A stretch of 64,000 nucleotides of DNA from Streptococcus suis S735 (GTDB lineage Bacteria > Bacillota > Bacilli > Lactobacillales > Streptococcaceae). The position numbers were made by a program, and so were the translations under genes. The stretch spans positions 1,916,888 through 1,980,887 of the forward strand of contig NC_018526.1 in the NCBI RefSeq assembly GCF_000294495.1, in the 5' to 3' direction. Positions 8,677-17,690 of the stretch are shown here, piece by piece. The stretch's first letter is position 1. The number at the start of each line of letters is the position of its first letter. The notes under the pieces are model-generated. The model saw nothing but the letters and a program-made list of their open reading frames with translations. It did no database searches and was not told where the DNA came from.

Positions 8677-9660
8677 ATGCGTGCTACCATCAAAGATGTG
8701 GCAAAATTAGCTGGTGTCTCGCCATCTACAGTTACTCGTGTCATTCAAAATAGCTCTGCCATTAGCCAAAAAACGAAAGACTTGGTTAGGAAAGCCATGG
8801 CGGATCTCAACTACCATCCAAACCTCAACGCTCGAAGCCTAGTTTCTAGCTATACACAGGTTATCGGACTGGTTTTGCCAGATGACTCGGATGTTTTCTA
8901 TCAAAACCCCTTCTTCCCTACTGCCTTACGAGGAATTTCTCAAGTTGCGGCAGATCATAATTATGCCATCCAAATCTCCACAGGAAAGAATGAAGAACAA
9001 CGTCTAGAAGCGATTTCTCAGATGGTCTACGGCAAACGAGTGGACGGCCTCATCTTCCTCTATTCCAAGCCCGACGATCCATTGGTACAATTAGCTATCC
9101 AACACAAATTCCCCTTCCTCATTCTTGGTAAGGCGGATTCTCCATTCATATCACTAGTTGATAATGATAATATCCAGGCCGGCTTTGAAGCTACCAACTA
9201 CTTCATCAATAAAGGTTACAAAAACATTGCCTTCGTCGCTGGTAACAAAGAGTTAGTCGTATCTCAAGACCGTTATACAGGTTACAAGAACGCCCTTAAA
9301 TCGCACAATATTCCCCTGGATGAAAACAAGGTCAAGTTTGTGTCTGGCTTCCTTCTCGAAGACAGTGCCTACAAAATTTCTAAGAAATTACTCAAACAAG
9401 ACCTGGATGCAATCGTCACAACTGACACTTCCGTTGCCGAAGGTGTTGTCAAATATCTCAACGAAGTCGGAGTCAAACTTCCTATCATTTCTTTTGACTC
9501 CGTCAAGCCAAAACTAGATATTGAAGCCTACGTTGACGTCCACGCTATTAAACTAGGACGCGTCGCATTCAACACTCTGCACCAAATCATCAATGACAAC
9601 AAGGAAGACAAGCAAGTCTGCTACCGACGTGTCATTCCACATACCATTACCGAACTCTAA
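8677..9660 (+). CDS. malR: LacI-family maltose operon repressor
   Basis: A 327-residue regulator. The N-terminal helix-turn-helix (TIKDVAKLAGVSPSTVTRVI) and hinge region (YHPNLNARSLVSS) are followed by a periplasmic-binding-protein-like effector domain. AGGAGG precedes the start, nine bases after malA. In pneumococcus MalR represses the mal promoters and is released by maltose. The two matching LacI-type operators at 3929-3953 and 4155-4179 are its likely targets, which would also make it autoregulatory through the malX promoter. Confidence 0.93.
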   Translation: MRATIKDVAKLAGVSPSTVTRVIQNSSAISQKTKDLVRKAMADLNYHPNLNARSLVSSYTQVIGLVLPDDSDVFYQNPFFPTALRGISQVAADHNYAIQISTGKNEEQRLEAISQMVYGKRVDGLIFLYSKPDDPLVQLAIQHKFPFLILGKADSPFISLVDNDNIQAGFEATNYFINKGYKNIAFVAGNKELVVSQDRYTGYKNALKSHNIPLDENKVKFVSGFLLEDSAYKISKKLLKQDLDAIVTTDTSVAEGVVKYLNEVGVKLPIISFDSVKPKLDIEAYVDVHAIKLGRVAFNTLHQIINDNKEDKQVCYRRVIPHTITEL

Positions 9661-9669
9661 CTTAGAAAG

Positions 9670-9683
9670 GAGCCTTTTGGCTC
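9670..9683 (+). promoter_or_regulatory. Small hairpin between Shine-Dalgarno and start codon of pulA
   Basis: GAGCC-TTTT-GGCTC ends exactly at the base before ATG. The left arm overlaps the AAAGGAG ribosome site (9666-9672). It could mask the site or shorten its distance to the start codon. Confidence 0.45.
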
Positions 9684-11735
9684 ATGGCATTACGACAATT
9701 TCAAGCATCTCTTGACGATGTAGCAACTATTCGCTTGGTCATGGAAAAACGATTCGACTCCGAACATATGAGCTTCTCACTTGAATCAAATGATGCTACA
9801 TCTCAACTTTTTATCCATTCCTGTCTAGAAGTAGATAATCTCGTCATCTATTATCTAACCAGCCTCCATGCACTGACATTGGACAAGGACTATACCATCT
9901 ACGACCAAGACCGTAATAAAACAGAACTCGGCTATGGTCATATCGTTCGCTCTACACTTTTTGAACAAAGTTATACATACAATGGCCAAGATTTGGGAGC
10001 AACCTATCGACCAGAGGCAACAACCTTTAAGTTATGGGCACCTATTTCTAAGCAAGTTTTTCTTGTTCTAGAAGGAAACCCACATGCAATGACGAAGGGA
10101 GCAAAAGGAGTTTGGGAAATTACTGTTGAAGGAGACCTAGAAGCGCACAGCTATCACTATCTCCACAAAGTAAACGGTGAATGGATTTCCGTTCACGATC
10201 CCTACGCCCTGTCTTCCACAGCCAACTCAGGTGACAGCTACGTTATCAATCCAGATAAACTTCATAAAATTCGTCGTGCTAAGACCCAACGACCTATTTC
10301 TCAGGCCATTATCTATGAAATGAGCGTCCGTGATTTCTCATGGCAAAAAGAAGCTGGTTTCAAGCATCGCAGTCAATTTCTCGGCTTGACAGAGTCTCCT
10401 ACCATGGATGGAATGAAGCTAGGAATGGATTACATCAGAGAACTAGGCGTTACCCATATTCAATTATTGCCTGTTTATGATTTTGGCAGTGTGGATGAAA
10501 ATAAACCCCAAGCTGTTTACAACTGGGGCTACGACCCTATGCAATACAATCTGCCAGAAGGTTCCTATTCTAGCCAACCAAACGATCCTTACGCACGTAT
10601 TCTAGAGCTACAAGAAGCTATCCAGGCCTACCATGATGCAGATATTTCAGTTATTATGGACGTTGTTTACAACCACGTCTATCATGCTGAAAAGTACGCA
10701 TTTGAGCTCATCGTTCCAGGCTACTTCTATCGCTATGATGACCACGGCATGCGAACAGACGGGACATTCTGCGGTAACGACGTTGCCAGCGAGCGCAGTA
10801 TGGTCCGCAACTACATCAAACAATCCCTTCGCCAATGGCTAGAACTCTATGGTTTTGATGGCTTCCGTTTCGACCTTATGGGTATTTTAGATAGCGAAAC
10901 AATCAACCAGATTCAAACTGAATTATCTGCCATTCACCCAAATGTCTACCTCTATGGTGAAGGATGGAAAATGGCAACAGGCCTCGAATTTGAAAAGCTG
11001 GCTCACCAGTACAATGCAGAGCATTTACCTGAAATCAGCTTCTTCAATGACGATTACCGTGATACCTTTAAGAAACTCTTGCTCAATCCAAACCGTCTAA
11101 TAGATAAGCAATTGCACGAAAAGGTACAACATCTCCTGACTGGTAGCCGATTAAGCCATTTCTTAACGCCTCAACAGTCCCTCAACTACATCGAATGCCA
11201 TGATAATGCTACAGCATTTGACTATTTCCATATTGAGAATCCAAACTGGACACCTCAACAGCAGAAACGTGCTGCAAGTTTTGGTCTCCAGCTCATCTTA
11301 ATCTCTCAGGGTATGGCCTTCATTCACAGCGGACAGGAATTTTTCCGTACAAAAGATGAAATAGATAATACTTACAATATCCCTGACCGTATCAACCGTC
11401 TGGACTGGACACGAGCTATTCGTTATAAGGAACATATCGAGTTCATTCAGGAATTAATTACCTTCCGCAAAAATAATCCAATACTCAGCCAGGATAACTA
11501 CGAAAGTATCCAAGAAACTTGTGATTTCTACTGGTTAACTGAATATGTTCTTCGCTATCAAGTGACAAGTGAAGAAAAGACCATTCAATTTATCATCAAC
11601 TTTGCAGATAGCGACTTTACCTATGAACGTGAAAAAGATAAGGCAGTTCTCTACAACTATCCTCCAGTCGAAGAGCGTGATCAGCAAGAAATCACGATTG
11701 CAGGACAGAGTATTTGCATTTTAGAAGACAAATAG
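9684..11735 (+). CDS. pulA: Type I pullulanase (GH13 debranching enzyme), cytoplasmic
   Basis: A 683-residue alpha-amylase-superfamily enzyme without signal peptide, so intracellular. It carries the type I pullulanase signature YNWGYDP. GH13 regions in order: DVVYNH, GFRFDL (nucleophile Asp near 397), YGEGW (acid/base Glu near 426) and YIECHDN (Asp near 507). An N-terminal carbohydrate-binding-like domain occupies roughly residues 100-200. It cuts alpha-1,6 branches of imported maltodextrins so that MalQ and other enzymes can use them. It follows malR by 23 bases, is probably cotranscribed, and is followed by a clear terminator. It is distinct from the large wall-anchored pullulanase known in S. 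suis. Confidence 0.93.
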   Translation: MALRQFQASLDDVATIRLVMEKRFDSEHMSFSLESNDATSQLFIHSCLEVDNLVIYYLTSLHALTLDKDYTIYDQDRNKTELGYGHIVRSTLFEQSYTYNGQDLGATYRPEATTFKLWAPISKQVFLVLEGNPHAMTKGAKGVWEITVEGDLEAHSYHYLHKVNGEWISVHDPYALSSTANSGDSYVINPDKLHKIRRAKTQRPISQAIIYEMSVRDFSWQKEAGFKHRSQFLGLTESPTMDGMKLGMDYIRELGVTHIQLLPVYDFGSVDENKPQAVYNWGYDPMQYNLPEGSYSSQPNDPYARILELQEAIQAYHDADISVIMDVVYNHVYHAEKYAFELIVPGYFYRYDDHGMRTDGTFCGNDVASERSMVRNYIKQSLRQWLELYGFDGFRFDLMGILDSETINQIQTELSAIHPNVYLYGEGWKMATGLEFEKLAHQYNAEHLPEISFFNDDYRDTFKKLLLNPNRLIDKQLHEKVQHLLTGSRLSHFLTPQQSLNYIECHDNATAFDYFHIENPNWTPQQQKRAASFGLQLILISQGMAFIHSGQEFFRTKDEIDNTYNIPDRINRLDWTRAIRYKEHIEFIQELITFRKNNPILSQDNYESIQETCDFYWLTEYVLRYQVTSEEKTIQFIINFADSDFTYEREKDKAVLYNYPPVEERDQQEITIAGQSICILEDK

Positions 11736-11810
11736 GACTTTAGACCGATGAAACACGATATAGTCTGAGGTATACTATAGTCAATCCTAAATATTTTTCA
11801 TAATCTCCTT

Positions 11811-11843
11811 AAAACTCACTAGTCACTCTGGTGAGTTTTTTTT
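11811..11843 (+). terminator. Terminator of the mal operon
   Basis: AAAACTCAC / GTGAGTTTT stem followed by eight T. Confidence 0.88.
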
Positions 11844-11851
11844 GTGTGACC

Positions 11852-11880
11852 AAAAAAACAACCCAGCATAAAGCTGAGTT
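11852..11880 (-). terminator. Terminator of nrdI
   Basis: On the minus strand AACTCAGC / GCTGGGTT (eight pairs, one G-T) followed by GTTTTTTT. Confidence 0.82.
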
Positions 11881-11888
11881 GAGGCTCT

Positions 11889-12341
11889 TTACATCAATTC
11901 CATTATCTTCCGACCAATGCGTTCAATGTCATTCTGCATCCCTCTGAGTTCAAAGGTGTCTATAACAGGAAAATTAAATCGCTCAGCATATTGCTTGGCA
12001 GTCAGACAATATTGGTTGTTAAAATTGCGGTTACCTGAGCCAACGACACCCAGACAGAGCTCTGCATTGGTCCCCAAAGCGATAAAATCTCCAAGAGGAT
12101 TGGTCAGAATTTCCACATCTCCGTTGTCCACTCCATTTCCACCTTCTAAGTAGGTTGGTAAAAAGGCGACAAAGGGTGCATCTAGCTGATAGAAAGGAAT
12201 AGCCTGCTTGACCAAATCTTTGACATGAACTAGCTCAATCTCCCAGTCAGTTTGAAATTGGAAAAAGGACTTTAGACGTTTCACAAAACTCTCTGTATTG
12301 CCACTCAAACTGATGTAAACCAAATATATTTTCTTCTTCAT
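11889..12341 (-). CDS. nrdI: NrdI-type flavodoxin for class Ib ribonucleotide reductase
   Basis: A 150-residue flavodoxin-fold protein with the N-terminal FMN phosphate loop SLSGNTESF and the NrdI segment GSGNRNFNNQYCLTAKQYA. NrdI supplies the oxidant that assembles the dimanganese tyrosyl radical cofactor of NrdF. The reductase genes nrdE, nrdF and nrdH are not in this window, so this is a stand-alone copy. GAGGAAGTGT precedes ATG. Two NrdR-like boxes overlay its promoter, which independently supports the assignment. Confidence 0.88.
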   Translation of the reverse strand: MKKKIYLVYISLSGNTESFVKRLKSFFQFQTDWEIELVHVKDLVKQAIPFYQLDAPFVAFLPTYLEGGNGVDNGDVEILTNPLGDFIALGTNAELCLGVVGSGNRNFNNQYCLTAKQYAERFNFPVIDTFELRGMQNDIERIGRKIMELM

Positions 12342-12363
12342 ACACTTCCTCTTTATAATAAAA

Positions 12364-12379
12364 ACACTACATGTAGACT
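12364..12379 (-). promoter_or_regulatory. NrdR box, promoter-downstream copy
   Basis: ACACTACATGTAGACT matches the NrdR consensus ACACWATATATWGTGT at most positions. It lies downstream of the nrdI -10, over the probable transcription start. Its centre is 31 bp from the second box. Confidence 0.75.
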
Positions 12380-12388
12380 GTAAATACT

Positions 12389-12417
12389 ATTTTACTCCTA
12401 CATGTAGTGTTTGTCAA
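12389..12417 (-). promoter_or_regulatory. nrdI promoter with a NrdR box filling its spacer
   Basis: On the minus strand TTGACA, 17-bp spacer, TAAAAT. The spacer (12395-12411) contains the second NrdR box at 12395-12410 (CTCCTACATGTAGTGT). Binding there should block RNA polymerase. Confidence 0.8.
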
Positions 12418-13350
12418 TCAGTCGCTTTCCACAAACCGACCAATAATATTGACGTTGTCAGCTACCGATACAAAGGCTTTGGGGTCTGCCTTTTTCATAA
12501 TATGCTTGAAATCATTAAACTCCGCACGAGTGATGATGGTAATGAGAATCGTCTTTTGCTCATGGTTATAAGCACCCTCAGCACCGTTGATAATGGTCAC
12601 ACCGCGATTGAGCTTCTTATGGATTTTCTTAATGACACGTTCAGGATGATTGGTAATAATCATGGCCTGCATCCGTTTTTGTTTCACGAAAATCGCATCT
12701 GTCATGCGACTGGAGATAAACAGCGCAACCATTGAATACAGGGCATATTGCCAGCCAAAGGTCATCCCTGCAATCAACATAATCATAATGTTGACAATCA
12801 AGGAAATAGAGCCGACTTGTCGTCCCGTCTTCTTGCGAATAATAATAGAGACAATATCAGTACCACCACTGGATACATTGTTCCTAAGTGCAAAGCCAAT
12901 CCCAGTTCCCAGCATGAGACCACCGAAAATAGCATTGACTAACGGATCCGTCGTCAGGGTAACTGGCGGCATAAATTGGATAAAGAAAGAACTGAAGGAT
13001 ACCGTAATAAAGGTAAAGATAGTAAATTTATAACCAATTTTATACCAAGCTAAGATAAGCAAGGGAATGTTCAGGCCGTAGTAGACCACCGCAATCGGTA
13101 CATTCCAACCAGCGTAAGAAGCTGCCAGAGCAGAAACAATCTGTGCAAGACCAGTAACTCCAGACGAATAGACATTCCCTGGTCGAAAGAAAAAATTGAC
13201 TGCAATACTAGATAGGAGTCCATAAATAATGGACCCCGATATCCGTTCAGCATATTTTTCCCGAGAAATTCCCAAAATGACCGACCAAAACTTATTCTTT
13301 CTGGCCTTTCTTAAAAAGCGTACACGCTGTTTTCTGAAAAATTTATTCAT
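12418..13350 (-). CDS. YitT-family membrane protein with C-terminal DUF2179 domain
   Basis: The ATG at 13350 is preferred over a TTG two codons upstream. It overlaps the aspS stop by eight bases, so translational coupling is likely. The product of about 310 residues has a basic N-terminus, five or six helices with the YitT segments [13 protein letters not shown] and [10 protein letters not shown], and a soluble C-terminal DUF2179 domain (about residues 225-300). The family is widespread in Firmicutes; its transport or regulatory role is not established. A second paralogue is at 54570-55442. Confidence 0.87.
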   Translation of the reverse strand: MNKFFRKQRVRFLRKARKNKFWSVILGISREKYAERISGSIIYGLLSSIAVNFFFRPGNVYSSGVTGLAQIVSALAASYAGWNVPIAVVYYGLNIPLLILAWYKIGYKFTIFTFITVSFSSFFIQFMPPVTLTTDPLVNAIFGGLMLGTGIGFALRNNVSSGGTDIVSIIIRKKTGRQVGSISLIVNIMIMLIAGMTFGWQYALYSMVALFISSRMTDAIFVKQKRMQAMIITNHPERVIKKIHKKLNRGVTIINGAEGAYNHEQKTILITIITRAEFNDFKHIMKKADPKAFVSVADNVNIIGRFVESD

Positions 13351-15094
13351 TTTCAAGTGTAATGTCTAAAGCCAATTCCTCTAATTGAGCTGATGCAACC
13401 GTACTTGGTGCCTGTGTCATCGGATCAGATGCCTTGTTATTCTTCGGAAAGGCGATAACTTCACGAATGTTATCCTCACCAGCCAATAACATGACAAAGC
13501 GGTCCAACCCGATAGCCAATCCACCGTGTGGTGGGAAACCGTAGTCCATAGCTTCTAGCAAGAAACCAAACTGCTCATGGGCATCTTCAGCTGAGAAACC
13601 AAGAGCCTTGAACATCTGTTCTTGCATGTCTTTTTGGTTGATACGAAGGCTACCGCCACCCAATTCATAACCATTCAAAACAATATCGTAGGCAACTGCA
13701 CGCACCTGCGCCAAATCACCATCCAAATGATGAGCTGTTTCTTCCGTCGGCAAGGTGAATGGGTGATGGGCACTCATATAGCGACCTTCCTCTTCAGACC
13801 ACTCAAACATTGGCCAATCCACAATCCAGAGGAAGTTGAACTTGCTTTCATCAATCAAGCCTTGCTCTTTTGCCAAGCGGTTACGCAAGGCTCCCAGGGT
13901 ATTGTTGGCTACTTCCAATTCATCTGCTACAAAGAGAACCAAATCCTTGTCTTCCAACTGTAAACTTGCTGTCAATTTTTCTGTAATACCCGTCAAGAAC
14001 TTAGCAACTGGGCCCGCTAATTCTCCCTTGTCTACTTTAACCCAAGCAAGTCCCTTAGCACCAAATTGTTTTGCGTAGTCTGTTAATTTATCAATGTCTT
14101 TACGTGAGTAGCTATCCGCCGCACCCTTGACCACAATGGCTTTGACAACTGGTGCTTCTGAGAAGACCTTGAAGTCAACTTCCTTGACAAGTTCTGTCAA
14201 GTCTTGCAAAAGCATCTCAAAACGAGTATCTGGTTTATCTGAACCGTAGAAGTTCATCGCATGGTCATAGGCCATACGTGGGAATGGCAAGGTCACATCA
14301 ATTCCTTTGGTATCTTTCAAGACCTTAGCAATCAAGCCTTCTACGATGTCTTGGATTTCAACCTCATTCAAGAATGAGGTTTCCAAGTCAACCTGTGTAA
14401 ACTCAGGTTGACGATCCCCACGCAAATCTTCATCACGGAAACACTTAACGATTTGGTAGTAACGGTCAAAACCAGCGTTCATTAAAAGCTGCTTAGTAAT
14501 CTGTGGACTTTGTGGCAAAGCATAGAAATGACCTTTGGACACACGAGATGGTACCAAGTAGTCGCGCGCACCTTCTGGTGTTGACTTGGTCAACATTGGT
14601 GTTTCCACATCGATAAATTCCAAATCGTCCAAGTAGTTGCGAATGCTGTGGGTTACAGCCGCACGTAATTTGAAGTTGTTGAGCATTTCTGGACGGCGAA
14701 GATCCAAATAACGGTAACGAAGACGGGTATCATCACTGGCTTCAATGCCGTCCTTGATTTCAAACGGAGTTGTCTTAGCCGTGTTCAACACTGTCAAGCT
14801 GGTTACTTGCAGTTCAACAGCTCCTGTCGGGATATTGTCGTTAGCTTGCTCACGCTCCACAACCGTTCCTGTTACTTCGATAACAAACTCGGAACGAAGA
14901 CTCTCCGCTTTTGCCATCACTTCAGCTTCAACTGACTCAGGGTTAATCACCAATTGCATAATGCCTTCACGGTCACGCAAGTCAATGAAAATCAGGCCAC
15001 CCAAGTCACGACGGCGGCCAACCCAACCTTTCAAAGTAATTTCCTGTCCGACATGCTCCTTACGAACACGTCCAGCGTACATAGAACGTTTCAT
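13343..15094 (-). CDS. aspS: Aspartyl-tRNA synthetase
   Basis: A 583-residue class II synthetase of bacterial type. N-terminal OB-fold anticodon domain ([22 protein letters not shown]), motif 2 region [18 protein letters not shown], a GAD insertion domain in the middle, and motif 3 [14 protein letters not shown]. It charges tRNA-Asp (possibly also tRNA-Asn, which cannot be decided here). GAGGAAG precedes ATG. No T-box leader fits in the short upstream gap. It heads a two-gene unit with the YitT gene. In many Firmicutes hisS lies upstream; here it does not. Confidence 0.96.
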   Translation of the reverse strand: MKRSMYAGRVRKEHVGQEITLKGWVGRRRDLGGLIFIDLRDREGIMQLVINPESVEAEVMAKAESLRSEFVIEVTGTVVEREQANDNIPTGAVELQVTSLTVLNTAKTTPFEIKDGIEASDDTRLRYRYLDLRRPEMLNNFKLRAAVTHSIRNYLDDLEFIDVETPMLTKSTPEGARDYLVPSRVSKGHFYALPQSPQITKQLLMNAGFDRYYQIVKCFRDEDLRGDRQPEFTQVDLETSFLNEVEIQDIVEGLIAKVLKDTKGIDVTLPFPRMAYDHAMNFYGSDKPDTRFEMLLQDLTELVKEVDFKVFSEAPVVKAIVVKGAADSYSRKDIDKLTDYAKQFGAKGLAWVKVDKGELAGPVAKFLTGITEKLTASLQLEDKDLVLFVADELEVANNTLGALRNRLAKEQGLIDESKFNFLWIVDWPMFEWSEEEGRYMSAHHPFTLPTEETAHHLDGDLAQVRAVAYDIVLNGYELGGGSLRINQKDMQEQMFKALGFSAEDAHEQFGFLLEAMDYGFPPHGGLAIGLDRFVMLLAGEDNIREVIAFPKNNKASDPMTQAPSTVASAQLEELALDITLENE

Positions 15095-15127
15095 TTTCTT
15101 CCTCTTTTACTGATTTTATACCTATTC

Positions 15128-15136
15128 ATTCTACCA
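15128..15136 (-). promoter_or_regulatory. Extended -10 promoter of aspS
   Basis: On the minus strand TGGTAGAAT, a TGn extended -10 without a good -35. The same nonamer occurs upstream of gdpP (34775-34783). Confidence 0.5.
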
Positions 15137-15171
15137 TAAAATAGCTGATTTTTGGGAGAAATTGCCGAGAA

Positions 15172-15204
15172 AAAATCGAAAAACCAGCCCTAGTTGACTG
15201 GTTT
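15172..15204 (-). terminator. Terminator overlapping the end of the acetyltransferase gene
   Basis: AAACCAG / CTGGTTT stem on the minus strand whose loop includes the stop codon, followed by a T-rich stretch. Confidence 0.7.
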
Positions 15205-15642
15205 GATGTATAGCATATCCAAATGCGGAATATCATCCTCCAAATATACTTCAGAAACTGGCTTAAAGCTAAGTGATTGATAGAATTTTTCTAAATAGGC
15301 TTGGGCACCGATTTTAATCTGACTTTCTTTCCATTCATTTGTAATGTAATGGATAGCTTGCTCCATCATTGGCCGACCCAATCCTTTACCACGATGGCTT
15401 GGCTTGATGACCACACGACCGATGGAAACTTCATCATAACTTATACCAGCCGGCAATATTCTCAAATAAGCCACTAACTCTCCTTCATCAGTTCCCAAAA
15501 GATGAAGACAGTTTGGATCCTTTCCATCGACTTCAGGATAGGGACAAGCTTGTTCTACAACAAAGACATCGGTCCGAAGTGTCAAGATAGTGTAAAGTTC
15601 TTGTAAATTAAGTTGTTCAAATGTTTTTATTTCCCACTTCAT
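15190..15642 (-). CDS. ElaA-family GNAT N-acetyltransferase
   Basis: A 150-residue single-domain GNAT protein. The N-terminal segment LRTDVFVVEQACPYPEVDGKD is typical of ElaA, and the acetyl-CoA loop is RGKGLGRPMM. ElaA-like proteins are thought to acetylate small molecules; the substrate is unknown. It starts nine bases after the aldo/keto reductase stop and is probably cotranscribed with it. Confidence 0.83.
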   Translation of the reverse strand: MKWEIKTFEQLNLQELYTILTLRTDVFVVEQACPYPEVDGKDPNCLHLLGTDEGELVAYLRILPAGISYDEVSIGRVVIKPSHRGKGLGRPMMEQAIHYITNEWKESQIKIGAQAYLEKFYQSLSFKPVSEVYLEDDIPHLDMLYIKPVN

Positions 15643-15651
15643 ATATTCCTC

Positions 15652-16563
15652 CTAGGGCAGAATGTTGCCTGCACTTTTGTAAATCTCGTACCATTCTGGT
15701 CTGGTTAAGGTAATCTGGCTAGCTTGGGCAATCTTTGTCAGGCGATCTGGATTCATAGAACCTACAATCGTTTGAATCTTTGCTGGATGACGCAAAATCC
15801 AAGCTACGACAATTGTTTCATGTGAAACATTGTATCGCTCTGCTATTTCCCCAATAGTTTGATTTAAATGAGCATAGTCAGGATGGTTGGCAAAAATACC
15901 TCGCTGCAAATCAATCAAGAAAGGAGACCAAGCTTGGATAGTGATTTTTTTAAGCTGGCAATAATCAATCAGTCCACCATCACGCATAGTCGCAGCATCA
16001 TCTTTCATATTGACATGTAATCCAGCATCAATCAAAGGCGTGTGAGCAGGAGATAGCTGCAATTGATTAACTGCAAGCGGTTGATCGAGATAGGATTGTA
16101 ATAACTCCATTTGGTAAATGTTTTGGTTGCTGACGCCAAAATGATGAACCTTCCCTGCTTTTTTCAAGAGATAAAAGGCTTCAGCTACTTCCTCTGCTTC
16201 CATTAGAGCATCCGGACGATGTAAGACGAGAACATCTAAATATTCCGTATCCAAGCGCTTCAAAATTCCATCTACAGATTCCAAAATATACTCTTTTGAG
16301 AAATCAAAATAGCCTTTACGAATACCACATTTTGATTGGAGGAGCATGTCCTCACGTTTCAATCCCGCCAATTTTGCCCCCTGAGCAAAACGGATTTCTG
16401 ATTCACCACCACCATAAATATCCGCATGATCAAAAAAGTTGATTCTTTGCTCAACCACGGTTTCCAATACCTTGGCTGTTTCCTTCTCTCTCAAACTTGC
16501 CATTCGCATACAGCCTAAAGCAATTCGTGAAACTTCTAGACCTGTTTGTCCTAATCTTTGCAT
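15652..16563 (-). CDS. Aldo/keto reductase
   Basis: A 303-residue NAD(P)H-dependent oxidoreductase, most similar in layout to the E. coli YdhF group. The catalytic tetrad is visible: Asp and Tyr in FFDHADIYGGGESE, Lys in LLQSKCGI and His in LVLHRPD. The cofactor-binding C-terminal part holds QTIVGSMNPDRL. The physiological substrate cannot be deduced. GGAGAAG precedes ATG. Its extended -10 promoter is followed by a cre-like site, so carbon catabolite control is possible. Confidence 0.87.
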   Translation of the reverse strand: MQRLGQTGLEVSRIALGCMRMASLREKETAKVLETVVEQRINFFDHADIYGGGESEIRFAQGAKLAGLKREDMLLQSKCGIRKGYFDFSKEYILESVDGILKRLDTEYLDVLVLHRPDALMEAEEVAEAFYLLKKAGKVHHFGVSNQNIYQMELLQSYLDQPLAVNQLQLSPAHTPLIDAGLHVNMKDDAATMRDGGLIDYCQLKKITIQAWSPFLIDLQRGIFANHPDYAHLNQTIGEIAERYNVSHETIVVAWILRHPAKIQTIVGSMNPDRLTKIAQASQITLTRPEWYEIYKSAGNILP

Positions 16564-16576
16564 TTATCTTCTCCTT

Positions 16577-16591
16577 TGTAAACGCTTTTCA
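16577..16591 (-). promoter_or_regulatory. Imperfect cre-like site upstream of the aldo/keto reductase
   Basis: TGTAAACGCTTTTCA between the -10 and the ribosome site; half-site spacing is one base off the CcpA consensus, so confidence is low. Confidence 0.35.
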
Positions 16592-16599
16592 TATTCCTT

Positions 16600-16608
16600 A
16601 TTATAACA
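16600..16608 (-). promoter_or_regulatory. Extended -10 promoter of the aldo/keto reductase gene
   Basis: On the minus strand TGTTATAAT, a perfect extended -10. It abuts the terminator of the upstream operon, so the -35 region falls inside the terminator stem. Confidence 0.62.
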
Positions 16609-16634
16609 GAAAAACTCAGCCGAAACTGAGTTTT
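16609..16634 (-). terminator. Terminator of the GH3-GT2 operon
   Basis: AAAACTCAG / CTGAGTTTT stem with a short T run on the minus strand, overlapping the glycosyltransferase stop codon. Confidence 0.82.
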
Positions 16635-17646
16635 AGTTAAAACCATAAATTCTTTTCGCGATTTTATAGACGGCATTGGAAATTTTTCGACCTGGGTAAC
16701 CGTAAAGGTTGGTTAATTGCCCGAGTAACCCTTTTCGAACGATTTTAAATAGAGCTGGATTATTATCCCGAATATAGTGCCAGAGTTCCTGCTTTTTCAT
16801 CATATGTTCAGCTGTTCCAGCACGATTGAGAAGAGCACAGGAGATAATGGTCGTAATCTCCACATGATTGAGCAAATAACTTCGTAAATCAGGATTGTCA
16901 ATCGCCTCCAAGTCTAAATTATCTACCAAAATTCGATTGACTTTTAACTGCTGGTCAATGCGCTTAATCATGACGGATTCATTGACAGACTGGTCATTTC
17001 GCCCAATAAAGTAACGATAAAAATCTACTGGCAGATAGAACATAGTTTTCACAGCCTGCAAAGGAGTAAATACGAAAATATTATCCACATAGAAGGTATG
17101 CTCTGGCAGAACGAGACCAACCTCACGCAATAAATCTGTCCTGTAAATCAAGGAATGCATCATCATGTATTGCCCCTTGGAAAAGGCATCCACATCTTCC
17201 CAGCCAAAAATCCGATTTTCTGGTAAAACATCCTGATAAGACATGGATTTTTTACGAGATTGTCCCTCTTTTTCGTAAACAAAGTTGGAGATAAAGGCAT
17301 CAACTGGCGTATTTTCATCTTCCAAAGCCTGCAAACTCTCTAGGATCTTCAAATAGGCCCTGGTATCGACCCAGTCATCTGAATCTACAACTTTAAAGTA
17401 CTTCCCCTTGGCCTCACGTATCCCTGTATTAACAGCTCCGCCATGGCCCTTATTGTCCTGATAAATGGCACGTACGTTTGAAAATTGATTCTCTAGCCCC
17501 TCTGCGATTTCCTGAGTCCGATCGGTCGACCCGTCGTTAATAATCAGAATTTCAACCTTGTCACCGCCCATTACAAGGGAATGAACACAGTAATGAAGGT
17601 AGGCTTCCGAATTATAGCTCGGTATGGCAATGCTTAGTAAGGTCAT
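16633..17646 (-). CDS. Family 2 glycosyltransferase (soluble, GT-A fold)
   Basis: The start at 17646 (MTLLSIAIPSYNS) is chosen because GGAGAG sits five bases upstream. The product has 337 residues. The GT2 domain spans about residues 1-220, with the nucleotide-binding PSYN and DGSTDRT segments, QDNKGHGGAVNTG, and the metal-binding DSDDW. No membrane helix is visible, unlike CsbB/GtrB-type dolichyl transferases, so it may act at the inner membrane face as a peripheral protein. It lies 44 bases after the GH3 glucosidase in one operon. Donor and acceptor sugars are unknown. Confidence 0.88.
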   Translation of the reverse strand: MTLLSIAIPSYNSEAYLHYCVHSLVMGGDKVEILIINDGSTDRTQEIAEGLENQFSNVRAIYQDNKGHGGAVNTGIREAKGKYFKVVDSDDWVDTRAYLKILESLQALEDENTPVDAFISNFVYEKEGQSRKKSMSYQDVLPENRIFGWEDVDAFSKGQYMMMHSLIYRTDLLREVGLVLPEHTFYVDNIFVFTPLQAVKTMFYLPVDFYRYFIGRNDQSVNESVMIKRIDQQLKVNRILVDNLDLEAIDNPDLRSYLLNHVEITTIISCALLNRAGTAEHMMKKQELWHYIRDNNPALFKIVRKGLLGQLTNLYGYPGRKISNAVYKIAKRIYGFN

Positions 17647-17690
17647 CTTTCTCTCCATTTGACACAATTTGTTACTATTTTATCACATTT

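Noticed and set aside
15814..15829. parS-like 16-mer TGTTTCATGTGAAACA inside the aldo/keto reductase gene
   Set aside because: One mismatch in the central CpG breaks the core palindrome (CATG instead of CACGTG), and the place is 48 kb from parB. It is probably chance, although ParB ChIP could test it.
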